NCBI RefSeq assembly: GCF_011745365.1
Contig: NW_024468915.1
Span: 2,334,653-2,398,652 of the forward strand
Source of the DNA: Cryphonectria parasitica EP155
Taxonomy: Eukaryota > Ascomycota > Sordariomycetes > Diaporthales > Cryphonectriaceae
Direction: 5' to 3'
DNA: 64,000 nt
Shown here: piece after piece, positions 24,171-35,235 of the stretch
Numbering within the stretch: the stretch's first letter is position 1
Layout: each line of letters starts with the position of its first letter
Position numbers and translations under genes: made by a program
The notes under the pieces: generated by a model
Told to the model about the DNA's origin: nothing
Database searches by the model: none
Seen by the model: only the letters and a program-made list of their open reading frames with translations

Positions 24171-24389
24171 CTAGGCTGGTTTCAGTGGTGGTTGAAAGTT
24201 GTGGGTTCGAGGCTGAGGTGGAGCGAGCCGACCGTTGTATTTGTAGCTCAGCTTGGAGACGGCGGTCTGGTTGGCACGGTTGAGAGCACCACGCCACAGA
24301 GAATTGAAAGCAAGTGGTGGGAAGGTTCTTTGAGAGAGCTGTAGTGAATCAGGTCCCGTTCTGGAAGCCTCCAGCTTGCAAAAAGCCAT
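24171..24389 (-). other. Possible upstream ORF in the leader of the RRM-like gene
   Basis: A 72-codon frame on the same strand ends two bases before the ATG at 24168. If the mRNA starts upstream of it, the arrangement would suit termination-reinitiation control. Its peptide has no recognised domain, and it could be chance. Confidence 0.25.
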
Positions 24390-27300
24390 ACGACATCGAC
24401 ATCGCTGGCAAGCTCCTTGTTCTGTTGAGTGATGGCATAAATGAGATTTGATGGGCTAACAGTAGGCTTGTTGGGGCCGAACCGAATCAAGATTCAACAC
24501 GATTGAAACATTGGATGAGGCCTATCATCTTGCCTCAAAAAGCGCTAGGTACGGAAGGGATGATGGAGGTGCTTGACAACGACAGGCGGTGGTAGAAATT
24601 TCTGGATGCTTGACAGAAGCCAAGTTGGGTTGCAAATGATCATGTCAAGAGGGCAGGTAGTTGTCAAGTCTCACAAGATGGAGGTGCAAAGTAGGAGGAA
24701 GAAGAGGTTTCCTAGCAGAGTTTGTTGAGAGGATTTGATCAAAAGAACTAAGAAGAGAAGCAGAAGTCTTTCCGAGATATTCAAGTGACACTAAGGAAGA
24801 TAAGGCTTGACAATGAATCAGAAACTGAGGGGGGACACTGATTCCAAGGTGATTCTCGAGCAGTTCTCATAGAGTGCTGTTCATATACTGACATGATAAG
24901 AATGCTCCTGAAGGCACTGTCTGGTAGCATCTCAGTGCACTAAACAAGATAGAGATAGAAAGACATTTCGAAAAGTGATGATTTCCCTTGAAGGTTCAGA
25001 ATGATCCCTTCAAGATGAAGAATTTGGTATCTCAATTGGCCGGACGGAATGCTTCAGAGGTGAGATCAGCAATCAAGAATGTTTCGAGAGTTCATCAAAA
25101 TTTATATCAACTAGTTCCCCCTTTCCCCCACCCCTCCCTTCAGAAGCATGGTCAATACCGTGAAAAGCACTTGAGAAAGGATTCAAGCATTGTGTTAGAA
25201 ATCCAAGTGTTTGAACACAACTACTGGGAATATACTTTGACTAGTGATAACTAGCAAATAGTCGTCCATATGCTTATATTACCTTTATATTGCGTTCTCT
25301 TTCTCAATACATGTAATTGATCCGATCTTTCTCCGTTTATTTTGCACCTATGAGCTTTCTCATGCGTGTTGTATATATAACGATTCCTTTTGCGAAGAGC
25401 ACTTGTACAACCCACATAAGCCTGTGAACTTGCAGCTCTACATCTGCTTTGACTCCCTTTGAGAGAATATTTGTCGTTCTACACAATGATGATAGGGTTT
25501 TCTTAAGGAGGTAGAATCTCTGCGCTCCATGAGGATAATTGAAAGATCTGGGAAATTCCCTGAAAAACTCGGCTAGCAAGGCAAAAGGAGCAGTTTACTT
25601 GGACCTGATACTTTCATATGCCAAGCTCGAGGATTTTGTTTATTGTTTAGAAAACCGTTCATATCGGGTCACAATACACCAGATGTTTGGGCGTCGCAAC
25701 TTGAGTAATGCATTGAAAAGGGACTCTTACATAAAACAGGTTTCGAACCCTCAACCTCTGATGTATATAGTGCCCTGCTCGTGACACAGTCATGCCCCTC
25801 TCTCATGCCTTCTGCAGTGTCCAAATTGATTGTATTTCTCTTCTAGAAGGATCATAGTAGACTGAGGTAATGCACATATGCAGCATGAATGCTGTAGCCC
25901 CAGCGCTGCCACAAGACACTGCAAGGCTATGCTTGACATCAACGATCCTACAAAAAGGGGCTATCTTGGTCTATTGGGTTGTGATTGTCACTCGACAATG
26001 GGCAACCGGGCACCAACTGATTACCTGTCTCAGGAACGACGATCAACTGAATACCTTGCGAGGCTGGGGTCAACAGAATCGAATCCCTCTCACGTACCTA
26101 TAGCTTGCCTTCAAGCACCTGTGGCAAAAGCATTTGCCTTGGCTGATCCTCAATTTGTCTTTTTTGAAACTGTCACAGCCAGGCAAGATACATTCCTGGC
26201 ACCCTTCCGGCACCAATTGGTCCATAAGAGAACGGGTATGATGATCTCAGACAACCCACACATGGCTGGCTCGGGAAAGCATAGCTGGTGATCAGCCTCC
26301 GAGTCATGGTTCTGCCTCGTCGAGTATGCTGTGCACATTTTACATGTCATTTTTGGTCTGTTCATGGCGGTCAAGGAATTGTTGGAATTTTCCACCTCAA
26401 GCGATAAGCTCTGGAAAGATGGGGGAGGGGGGGAGGGTGGGTAAAAAAAAAAAGGTTCGCATTGGAGTCTAGTTTCAAGTCTGTCCATGTGAGGTATCGT
26501 GTCAGCGTAGATCGACACATTGTGGTTTTATCAGCGTAGATCGTACCATTCTGTGCGTGGTCAGAGTGAATTCTTGTTAGGACCGGCGAAATGATTATAC
26601 AGTCCAGCGGAATATGGCTGTCATGATCAAGGCCGTTCCTTTTGAGGCAGGGGCTCTGAGGACTCATGCCGGAGGACAATATCCTCACTAGAAGGCTGAA
26701 GACAGCATGGCTTGTGTTGAACGAGAGGCAGCCCAGTCAGAAGGTGGGGAAGGAAATGGGAATAGATAAGGACGAGGTCAAAGCTGACAAGGCGCAGATG
26801 TCGAAGTCACCCTGTTCAGACACACAGCCGAGGGGTAACCTGAAGCTGCGGTTCGTGTCATGATCTGATGTGGTGTTTCAGATTTGGCCTGAACAACTGC
26901 TGGGTTCAGGTCGCTGCGCCTGGGATCGCCGCATTTTGATAACTGGCACCTAGTGGATACCGAGGTTATAGAGGGCGCCCGGCTTCTCCATATGCTAGGG
27001 CGGAGCAGGTAAAGAAAACCTCATGAAGATGCCAAAATAACGTTAGCAGTTATGCACAGTATGTTATATATTTAGTGTACTGACGTTGCTGATGATGCTT
27101 TGTTCCCAAGTTGCATCTTTACATACTCATTGCCCATACCGTCCCGACTCGGATATAGTTTCATTTTGGCTGTATAAATCTCGGTGCCCAGGTATGGTTC
27201 GAGCAGTAGACGAGTAGACACTGACAATTAGTCCCAAGACGAACGGAAATAGATCTGTGCGCTCACCCAGAGGGTTCCCAAGCCATGATGAGCCGTGCAC

Positions 27301-27825
27301 AGTTGGGCGCTCGTAGCGTGTGTCCAATCCTGTCCGCAACATCGGATCTGCATCTACACTGCACGTGGGCAGGGATTCTGGGTGACTATCAAACACCACT
27401 ATGCATGATCACACCAGTTGTGATGAACCTTGGCAGTGCTTGAGAGCCGCTGTCGACCCAGTCTTTAGCGCTGCTTCAGGAACAGTCCCCATCCGCAAAA
27501 GCTCGTTTGGGACATTGACGTCTGTCAACCAGGATGCCTCACGGAAAGGATCAGCAATTGTGAAGGGCCCAGTTGAGCGTTCCGGGAAGGTCATGTCTTT
27601 TTAAAAAGACCTCAGCCGCCGTCCGGGTCCATGCCTCCTCTCAGTCACTGAGTACAGTAATTGGTAGACCATATTGATGTGCTTTTCGCCGCATTTCTCT
27701 CGACTATTTCTTACTTTCTAATCATTTCCACTTCGCTCGAGGCAATGCCTTGTCTGCAGCTGGCCTGTCTTTGATTTAAAATCTTCTCCTTTGAAATAAC
27801 CCTCTTACAAAAAAAAAATTCTAGA
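24390..27825. other. Long intergenic region without a recognised gene
   Basis: About 3.4 kb with only short, unconvincing frames. It contains a purine tract followed by an A-run (about 26418-26452). Near 27780-27820 a pyrimidine-rich and A-rich leader precedes the next gene. No tRNA, transposase or terminal repeats were recognised. Confidence 0.4.
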
Positions 27826-28719
27826 ATGGCGTTTCTCTTGAAGGCTGGTATGCCCAACCCGCGAGGGCTGGGCTCCCTCTTGGGGGTCGGTCAGGGTGAT
27901 CCCACGGCGGCACCTGCGCCGGCGGGTCCTGCGCCGGCGGCTAATAATGCGAATGCGGATTCTGGAGGCGGCCTTTTGGGTGGACTTCTTGGAGGCAGCC
28001 CAGCACCACCGACGACAGCACCGGGTGATGCTGCTGCATCGGCCACGCCCTCTTCAACTGAGGCTGCTACGACCAGCAGTTCGCCGTCCACGTCGGCAAC
28101 ATCGTCGACGACTTCTGAGAGCACCAGCACGACAAGCGCGGCTGCTGCTGAAGGCCCTGCCAAAACGTCAGCAGCGACTTCTTCATCAGCCCTCAGCCCA
28201 TCGACGACGAGCACCCCGACAAGTTCAAAAGATGTCACATCAACGGCAATTTCTGTATCATCGTCGTCCTTGTTGGAGTCAGTATCGTCCCTCATCTCCT
28301 CTACCGGCACAGCATCATTGCCACCGGCGGACCCTGCGACGTCTTCTGGGTCAGTGAGCGCAGCCTCGACAGCGCCGCCAACAACCCTCGTGACGGCAAC
28401 TACATCATCTACCGTGCCAGCCCCCATGTCGACGGAAGCGACAGCGAGCCTCCAGAACGACGCAAGCGCCAACTCGCAGGACAAGAGCTCATCGAACCAT
28501 ACGCGGACTCTTGCCATAGCCATAGGCGCGCCTGTGGGCGGTGTCGCTATCCTTGCAACGGCCGGCATCTTTTTCTACAAGAAGAAGAGGGGCTGCTTCC
28601 GCAGGTCAAGGACCCGCAGGAGCTCACTGCTGGACGACTTCGAGCCCATGGTGCAGTCGACAACATCACAGTCGATTGCTTCGTACAACGACAAGTTTGA
28701 TCCCTCGCGGAATTATTAG
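27826..28719 (+). CDS. Ser/Thr/Ala-rich single-span membrane protein, sensor-like
   Basis: Single-exon reading of 297 residues. Residues 20-75 are Gly/Ala/Pro-rich with LLGGLLGG repeats, and residues 75-225 are almost entirely Ser, Thr and Ala, as in heavily O-mannosylated fungal wall stalks. One membrane span follows (about 229-251, AIAIGAPVGGVAILATAGIFF). It is bounded by a basic cluster KKKRG...RRSRTRR and then a short cytosolic tail, the layout of MID2/WSC/SKG6-type sensors. No Cys-rich ectodomain is present, and no clear signal peptide begins the protein. Either an upstream exon is missed or the stretch after GCTG|GTATGC near 27848 belongs to an intron. Function is inferred from architecture only. 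Confidence 0.6.
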   Translation: MAFLLKAGMPNPRGLGSLLGVGQGDPTAAPAPAGPAPAANNANADSGGGLLGGLLGGSPAPPTTAPGDAAASATPSSTEAATTSSSPSTSATSSTTSESTSTTSAAAAEGPAKTSAATSSSALSPSTTSTPTSSKDVTSTAISVSSSSLLESVSSLISSTGTASLPPADPATSSGSVSAASTAPPTTLVTATTSSTVPAPMSTEATASLQNDASANSQDKSSSNHTRTLAIAIGAPVGGVAILATAGIFFYKKKRGCFRRSRTRRSSLLDDFEPMVQSTTSQSIASYNDKFDPSRNY

Positions 28720-30508
28720 ATGGTGGCCTTCACAGTCTTGGGGAACCGGGAGGGGGGGAGGGGGCTGGTGTTTTGGTCTGCACCGCGGCACAGAACAAAT
28801 TCATTCATTATTAGAGCGGAACACTGTATTTCCATAGACATACCAACACACTCACTGGTAATCAAAATTTGATACCGCCACAGGGGACGGCCCAGCCAAG
28901 TGCAACAACCGTACGATAGTTGTACAACCAAATGATAATGTATCAAATATCATAAACTGTTCACTTGCCTCATCAGCATTTACCTACTGCCCCTGAGATC
29001 ATGAACAAGACCAATGTGCAGTACCACAGACTCATCGAAAACTAACTCCAATGCGCGAGAGAAGAAGTGGATAATTCCAATGACGTCAGATTTCTTCTGC
29101 ACGGCCTGAAATTGCGAGGCATCAACCCCTTTCAATCCCAGGGCTAATGCAACAGTCCGCAGACTCGCATCATCTCATGAGGTTCTTGGATCAAAGTTTC
29201 TCGGTGACTTTACTACAAATGTGCAAAGCTGCTTTAGGCTGTGTGTATTATCAGAAGTGACTTGTTCACAAGCATTTGAAAGGAGTTGGCAATGCTTATA
29301 TCGTGAGCTCGAGCCCTATAACAGTCCTAGATAATATGAGAGGCGCTACAACAGCACGGAGATTGCCATGAGATGTTTAAATATCACCATATGCGGGAGA
29401 CCCAGCCCAGACGGAGTATATGTGAGGTATCCCAGAGTGTAATTGGTAAGAAATAGGGGGGATAGACAGAATAAGTCTTTTTAGAAGACACCAAGATGAC
29501 ACATAAAGTTTTCAAGGTCTATCTAAGCATAACAGAGACATTAAAGTACTTTCCCTTGACAATATATAGCTGGATTATTGTTTGCAAATATTCCAGATAA
29601 TTACTTCTGGTGCTACTCTTTTATTGCAGGCTAAACTAGTTGAAGGATACAAGCTTTGGCCATTGTTCATGGTGAGATTTGACAAACATTAGATATCAGA
29701 TTAATTATAATTATTTGCAAGTATATCAAACATGTGTAAAAGAACACCAGTATTTTAATCTATGGCATGAACTGGCTTCTTGCAATTTAATTTGCGAGTA
29801 GTGCATGTGAACATGGGATGATTTCCAACATTCCCCTACCGGATCATTGTTCCTCAACACAGGTGTTTGTCGACTTGAAATTTCAGCTTTGCAAAGCTTT
29901 TGGCAATTCCTCTCCATTCTACAGCGCTCTTCCCGCAAGCTTGTGAAATCAGTCTGAACCAAGCTAGAGAGAACTAGTTTTGGAATGCGATGTAAGTTGA
30001 CTTAATTAAGTTTTCTCAATAGTCACTCTATCTAGACCTCGGGCTTTTGCTAATCTGTATCAATTTTCTCATCCGGCCCAAACTAGGCGTACTGGTCTAT
30101 TCTGGAACTCAACTCGCTTTGCTGAGGAGTCTGCATATGATCATTATTCCTGTTTGAGATGACTGCAATGAGGCTGAAATTCAAGCGATGACGCTGTCAG
30201 TCTTGGAGGCTTGCCTTCCGACACTTCACTTCTCTAGTCTTGAGAGTTGCTTTTTCGACAATTTATTTCCCCCACCACATCCTTGACTGCTTTTTCTCAC
30301 ACATGGAAATTAATCGACAAAATCCACTCCTTGATCCAGTACACTGTCGACCTCCTTCCTTTCAATCTCTTGAAGTCATAGTTTTTCCTGCCTTCAAGTC
30401 ACGCTTTGTCATATCTCGGCTTTGCAAACCCCTTCTCTTTCCATCCACCCTGTTCCCTCCCACTTACATTTCTTTGTTACGCATTGATCTCTTTGCAAGG
30501 TCGGCGAG
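28720..30508. other. AT-rich intergenic region
   Basis: About 1.8 kb, visibly richer in A and T than its flanks, especially 29500-30060. It has no gene-like frame. The last 250 bases are pyrimidine-rich (promoter/leader of the next gene). It might be an old transposon damaged by repeat-induced point mutation, but no repeat ends are recognisable. Confidence 0.4.
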
Positions 30509-32011
30509 ATGGAGGATCTCGAGATGATGGATGACGAGCCTGCCGTCGCATCTACCTCATCTCAGGCCACGACGCAGGCCACCAACCCCTTCAGCCCTCT
30601 AAAGACACCCTATCCTACCCCTAGTGGCGCCAACGCTGCACAGCTAAGCAACGACAACAACGTTCCTCACCTCATTCTGACTACGGAGCACGGCGAGCAA
30701 GCCCACCAGCATCGCAACACCAAAGCAAACAAGAAAAACAAGGCAAACAAGGTCCACAAGATACCCCGTGTTCGGAAGCCCAAGAAAGTCCAAACTGCAT
30801 CGCTAAGGCTGCCACCTTTCTCCAGCCACCTACCCTTCGGTCACGACTTTGGCGTCTCTTCTGCACCTCACCATGTCCAGCCCTACCTACACCTGACAAT
30901 CACCGCCGAAGACATCTCCTCGGCCCTGACGGGTCCGATCCCCGGCTTCAGCCAGCTAGACAATGTGTCTACCAGCTTCACACCGCTGGTCTGCGCTAGT
31001 CTAGCCCGCTTTGTCAACCAGGCCGTCTTGTACGCCACCAAGGGAACGCGCCAGGACGAAAGCCACGGTACCGTCGACGTTAGCTCCGCACTCAAGGGTT
31101 GCCTGAGGGCCACTTTGCGCTCGCTCATGCGTGCCCGGCCCAACTGCCCACGCCCAGCCCCAGCCCCAGCGCCCGGCGAGGAGGACATAGAGTACTGGAA
31201 CAGCGCGTCTGTACAGCTGAAGCGATCGGTGACCCGCATGTGGCTCCTTGCGCACACTTTAGCTCAGCTCAAGGAGATAGTGCTCTCACAGCTGCGTGTC
31301 ATGGGAGTGCAGCTCGACCCTCAGGAGGACAAGATTCTGGGAAAGACGGTGATTGAGGCTGTCTCGCAGCCTACAAAGCACGTCCACGTGGCTAGAGTAA
31401 GTTCTTACTTATACGTCGTCTTCACACAGCACTCTTTCCCTCTTCTCCCTCGCCAGAGACTCGTCTCAAGCTCACTTATCCCTTCTTTTGCTTCCCAGTA
31501 CCTCGATCGATACCTGCAATACCGAGGCCCTTACTGCCCCGACGGCAAGGCTCTGATGCTGCTGGTCAACCACTTCGTCCAGGCTCGCACCAACTATCTC
31601 CAAGGGCTCAACCAGACTGCGTCCAGCTCTGCCTGCAACCCAAGCGGTTTCATCGGCCCTAATGGCTCCTCTGCTTGCGCCAAGCCTAAACCTCACCCCT
31701 CTTCCTTCAACTTCATGGAGCTGGACGACTCTTCGGCGGATGACGACTTCAAGATGGACGAGAGTGATAGCAGTGTGAACGACTCGGTTGCCGAAGTCGA
31801 GGACAACGTCCAGGTGGATGGTGGTAGGGCCGAGGGAGCAGACCTTCTCTTGGTCGCGGCCGTCGATCGCTGGATCAAGTACATCAGCCTTGACAAAGAC
31901 AGCATTAGTGGAAATATGCTGTCTTCTCTGAATCTTTCCGACCCCTCGAGCAATGGAGAGGGTAAGGAGAAGGGCAAAGAGAAGGGCAAGTGGATGGCCA
32001 AGGCCGGTTGA
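30509..32011 (+). CDS. Conserved-looking protein of unknown function
   Basis: I do not recognise this gene. Two exons are proposed, 30509-31396 and 31499-32011, around a 102-bp GTAAGT...CAG intron, giving 466 residues. The intron is a multiple of three with no stop, so an unspliced 500-residue form is also open. Residues 1-100 are polar with a Lys-rich block (KANKKNKANK...RKPKK) that could be a nuclear localisation signal. Residues 130-330 are mixed hydrophobic/polar and look helical and folded, for instance around YWNSASVQLKRSVTRMWLLAHTLAQLKEIVLSQL. The C-terminal third has an acidic Asp/Ser-rich region and ends in repeated KEKGK. Pyrimidine-rich leader sequence precedes the ATG. A nuclear role is a guess. 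Confidence 0.7.
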   Translation: MEDLEMMDDEPAVASTSSQATTQATNPFSPLKTPYPTPSGANAAQLSNDNNVPHLILTTEHGEQAHQHRNTKANKKNKANKVHKIPRVRKPKKVQTASLRLPPFSSHLPFGHDFGVSSAPHHVQPYLHLTITAEDISSALTGPIPGFSQLDNVSTSFTPLVCASLARFVNQAVLYATKGTRQDESHGTVDVSSALKGCLRATLRSLMRARPNCPRPAPAPAPGEEDIEYWNSASVQLKRSVTRMWLLAHTLAQLKEIVLSQLRVMGVQLDPQEDKILGKTVIEAVSQPTKHVHVARVSSYLYVVFTQHSFPLLPRQRLVSSSLIPSFASQYLDRYLQYRGPYCPDGKALMLLVNHFVQARTNYLQGLNQTASSSACNPSGFIGPNGSSACAKPKPHPSSFNFMELDDSSADDDFKMDESDSSVNDSVAEVEDNVQVDGGRAEGADLLLVAAVDRWIKYISLDKDSISGNMLSSLNLSDPSSNGEGKEKGKEKGKWMAKAG

Positions 32012-33066
32012 AAAATCACCTTCTCTCCTCACGGTAATGGCTGATCGAGAGCGGCGGTGATTTGAATGTGGCGTGACACTCAAAGAAAATTACTGCGTGT
32101 TGTCTTTGCCAGCAACATGAGAGGCATAGCTATGGCATCAGTGCGAAGCTGCTTCTGGCTTGAGGTACTCAGCAGGGACTTTTTTTCTTTCTGAAGATGG
32201 TCATGGGATCCAAGCCCATCCAGATTCACTGACATCAACTTTGGGATCGCTAGAAAAATGAATTGATGATCAACGAAGATGCATACAGTAGTCTTTCCAC
32301 ACACTTGTTGAGGAGAATACCCTGGATTGTGAACATCAGGTGTGGTGATCGGAGGGAAGTACATCATATCCTCCCAGGCAATGAGATCATAGTGTCATAA
32401 AAAGTGGCAATAAATAGAAAGGATCGCGATCTTACGGCCCGTGGTTTTGTTAGGGAAAAATGACGTTTGCCAGGTCTCGCAGAACTGGCTATACCTTAAT
32501 TTCCCCCACAGTTCTGTGGACGCATTGTGTGCAGTGGGTCGGGAAGACCGGTATAATTACAGTACCGCCGAGGTTTCTCAGGCGAGAGGATGCCCTACCA
32601 TCTTCGATATGAGCTTCCAGCCTGTTCAGTCAGAGCATCAGACGAACTTGGGCCCCGAGCATGAATCATGGCGGTGACCAGACCTACTTGTGCACAGCTC
32701 TCAACCAAGTTTTGATTGCTGCATACGCCTTGTCCATCGGCCGACCTCATTTCGTTCTCATACCGTGAACTCCTCGCTCAGCCCTGTAGCGCAATCATAT
32801 CAATCAGCCCCTCAGAAGCCACCGAGCAACTAAGCTTCAAAAGTGTCCTCCTGTGGCCCTTGCACTTGCCGTCAAATCAGCTTATAACCCCCTCCCCCTC
32901 CCCCCCGTCGAGACAAAGTTCTTGCGTCATATAACACAGCACATGGAACACATCTTCGAATAGCCTTTGAGATGATGACTTACTTCCAGAGGCAGTTTAA
33001 ACTTGATGACGAAAGAGATCAGAAGCGAGAAAAGAAAAGCAAATAGGAATAAGAGAGAGACAGAGA

Positions 33067-33070
<4 letters not shown>

Positions 33071-33104
<34 letters not shown>

Positions 33105-33130
33105 GAGAGAAGGAGAGAGTGAGAGAGACT
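33071..33130. repeat. (CA)15 microsatellite followed by GA-rich repeat
   Basis: Fifteen CA units run from 33071 to 33100, followed by an imperfect GAGA/GGAGA purine stretch. It is a simple-sequence repeat in non-coding DNA. Confidence 0.95.
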
Positions 33131-35051
33131 TCTAGAAATACAGTAAATAGTTTGCCTTCCATTCCCGCTTCTGTGAGATGTGGCAAAGGAAGGTCAAGAT
33201 GTGGCGAGGCAGGCTCCCTCCCTCACATGCTGCGGTCCAACCGACTGCATTCGCCTATGTATGTATGCATGCAAGCGAGCTGTGGTCTGTTCATGTCCTT
33301 TCCAAACCTTTTGCCAAGAAATGAGAGTGGGCTCGCCTCTTTCGTTAACGTGGGTGTCGGGAAGACGGGAGGGATGAGGGCGGAGGGGCTGCTGTGCCTC
33401 GTTACTACAGCTCTTTGGCATGTTTCTCTACTCTCATGAGGTTCAATAACTGCTTCCTTGTCCGCCCCCCCCTTTCCTTTGCTCCTACAAGTCGTCGGCT
33501 CCGAACGCGACCTTTCCATCCTTCTTCCCCCTCATTTCTGTTGTATAAACTCTTGACCCAGAGTTCACGTGTTCCTTTGTATTCGTTGTGTGGTTCTATC
33601 ACCTTATCACCTTGTATACAAGTTCAAATTGGGCAAGTATTGCGGATACAACGCTGACCTCGTCGTTACCAGCCCAGCCTCCACCGGCAGTACTGTACCA
33701 TAAGACGGAGTTCCAGAAAATGAATGTGTTCTTCATGTGTGTGCTGTTGGACACCACATTGTCTTCCTGCCTTCAGTATGCTGTTGATCGACCCTCAATC
33801 TCCGCTGCCCAAACCGGAACCCCTTCTTTAGCTTATTCTTTCTTTCTTCTTTTGGGTTCTCCCCTCTTCCTGTTCCAGTTACCACGTACAAAGAAGCCGA
33901 ATACCGTCGCCAGTGTTACCTTGGAGTTTCATGCGGAGGCGAGAGCGAGTACGTCGGAAGGACCGGAACGCGCACCCATTGCCCCTTCACTGGATCTCCT
34001 TGATCAGTCTCGAGATAAACAGCCAGGATACAACAAAAAAAAAATAACCTTTCATGCCGCATGTCCCGCGAGATTGCACCCCTTTGGCAGGGGTTGGATA
34101 TCATCCGATGTGTCGTGGGTGTCTAGTCTTCGTGCGCGCGCATGTGTGTGTATGTGTGTACCGTTGGCTACCGCGGAGAAGATCCTCCTGGATCCGGTGC
34201 TGTCGGTTATGTTATTTCTGACATGTCTTTTTTTGCTGCTGTCACTTTCAGACAAGGGCGCCCCCGGGGGGTAAGTAAGGGCATGAGCGAACGCCCGGTC
34301 GAATGGCCAGCAAGCCCCCTGTAGTGAATGGAGAGCCTGGGAGCCGCGTGTGCACGGCCTCTGTTGCTGATACCTTCACCGGTGCTGGCTAGCTCTCCTT
34401 GGTATAGCACCGATATGTTTTGTGCTGTCCTTGACGCCCTGGCTATGGCTATCACTCACAAGGCCTGTCATTGCAAATAGGCAAAGGCTTGAACACCTGA
34501 TTTGCCAAGTTTGGCAATTTGCGGCGGCGAGGTCCTTACAGCCAAGATGGGTCCGGCGCGCGGGGCCCGCTGTTCGGGGTTCGCTTACCATGGGTAGTAC
34601 TACTAAAGTAAGTACTTATCTGATATTCGCTAGTACAGGGTAACAATACGGAAACAAGCAAGGTCAGGGCAAAGGGATCCAAAGCCTTACTGATCACCAA
34701 CATAACTTCCAAAAGTGCCCAAGAGAGTCATGAGCTCGCCTGCTATCCGATATGCCTCGGAAAATGGTGATGCAATTGGATGTTGTTTGGCAGCATAGAC
34801 ATGTGAATCTAAGTCCTGCCTCCTTGGCGAGGACTCTTTCCGTGCAACGTGTCTGTGTGAGTGTACACTGCATATCTCCACCTTGCCAGGTAAGCCATGT
34901 ATGCACATGACAGAGGCTTCAAAGAGAGATGAGCGGATGGCGGAGTGTGGAGAGAGGGAGGGCCGTCCAGAGCAAGTGTTTCGTGGACCCATGTGCTGCA
35001 GCTTCAGGGAACTTGCAAAACTTGGTATTGTTGTGCCATGAGTAATTTTGT

Positions 35052-35093
35052 CGTGTCTGCTCCCATCCAAAGCGTGTCTGCTCCCATCCAAAG
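35052..35093. repeat. Perfect tandem duplication, 2 x 21 bp
   Basis: The unit CGTGTCTGCTCCCATCCAAAG occurs twice head to tail with no mismatch, in a non-coding stretch. It looks like a recent slippage or repair duplication. Confidence 0.95.
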
Positions 35094-35235
35094 CGATCTG
35101 TAGAGCCCCAAAGAAGAACTTGGTGTTCAACCGTGGCGCATCTAGCATTAATTAATTAGTACATCTTGGTAGGGACATTTTCTCCCTGTGCATGAAGCCC
35201 CAGACATTCGGCACGAGCGGTATCACGCCGTAGAA

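Larger units (their letters stand above)
32012..35235. other. Intergenic region with microsatellites, no recognised gene
   Basis: About 3.2 kb between converging genes. It holds a (CA) microsatellite followed by GA-rich sequence (33071-33130), a GT/GC-rich stretch (34128-34160) and a 21-bp tandem duplication (35052-35093). Open frames up to about 228 codons have no domain character. Confidence 0.45.

Noticed and set aside
25738..25760. GGTTTCGAACCC-like sequence resembling a tRNA T-arm
   Set aside because: Neither strand gives a paired five-base T stem or an A box at the right distance, so no tRNA cloverleaf can be drawn.
27891..28568. 225-codon frame antisense to the Ser/Thr-rich membrane protein
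   Set aside because: It is the mirror of a GC-biased Ser/Thr/Ala repeat stretch, and its acidic/Ala composition follows from that. No domain.
33588..34274. 228-codon frame in the intergenic region
   Set aside because: Mixed composition without domain, passes through simple-sequence DNA, and has no good start context or conserved look.
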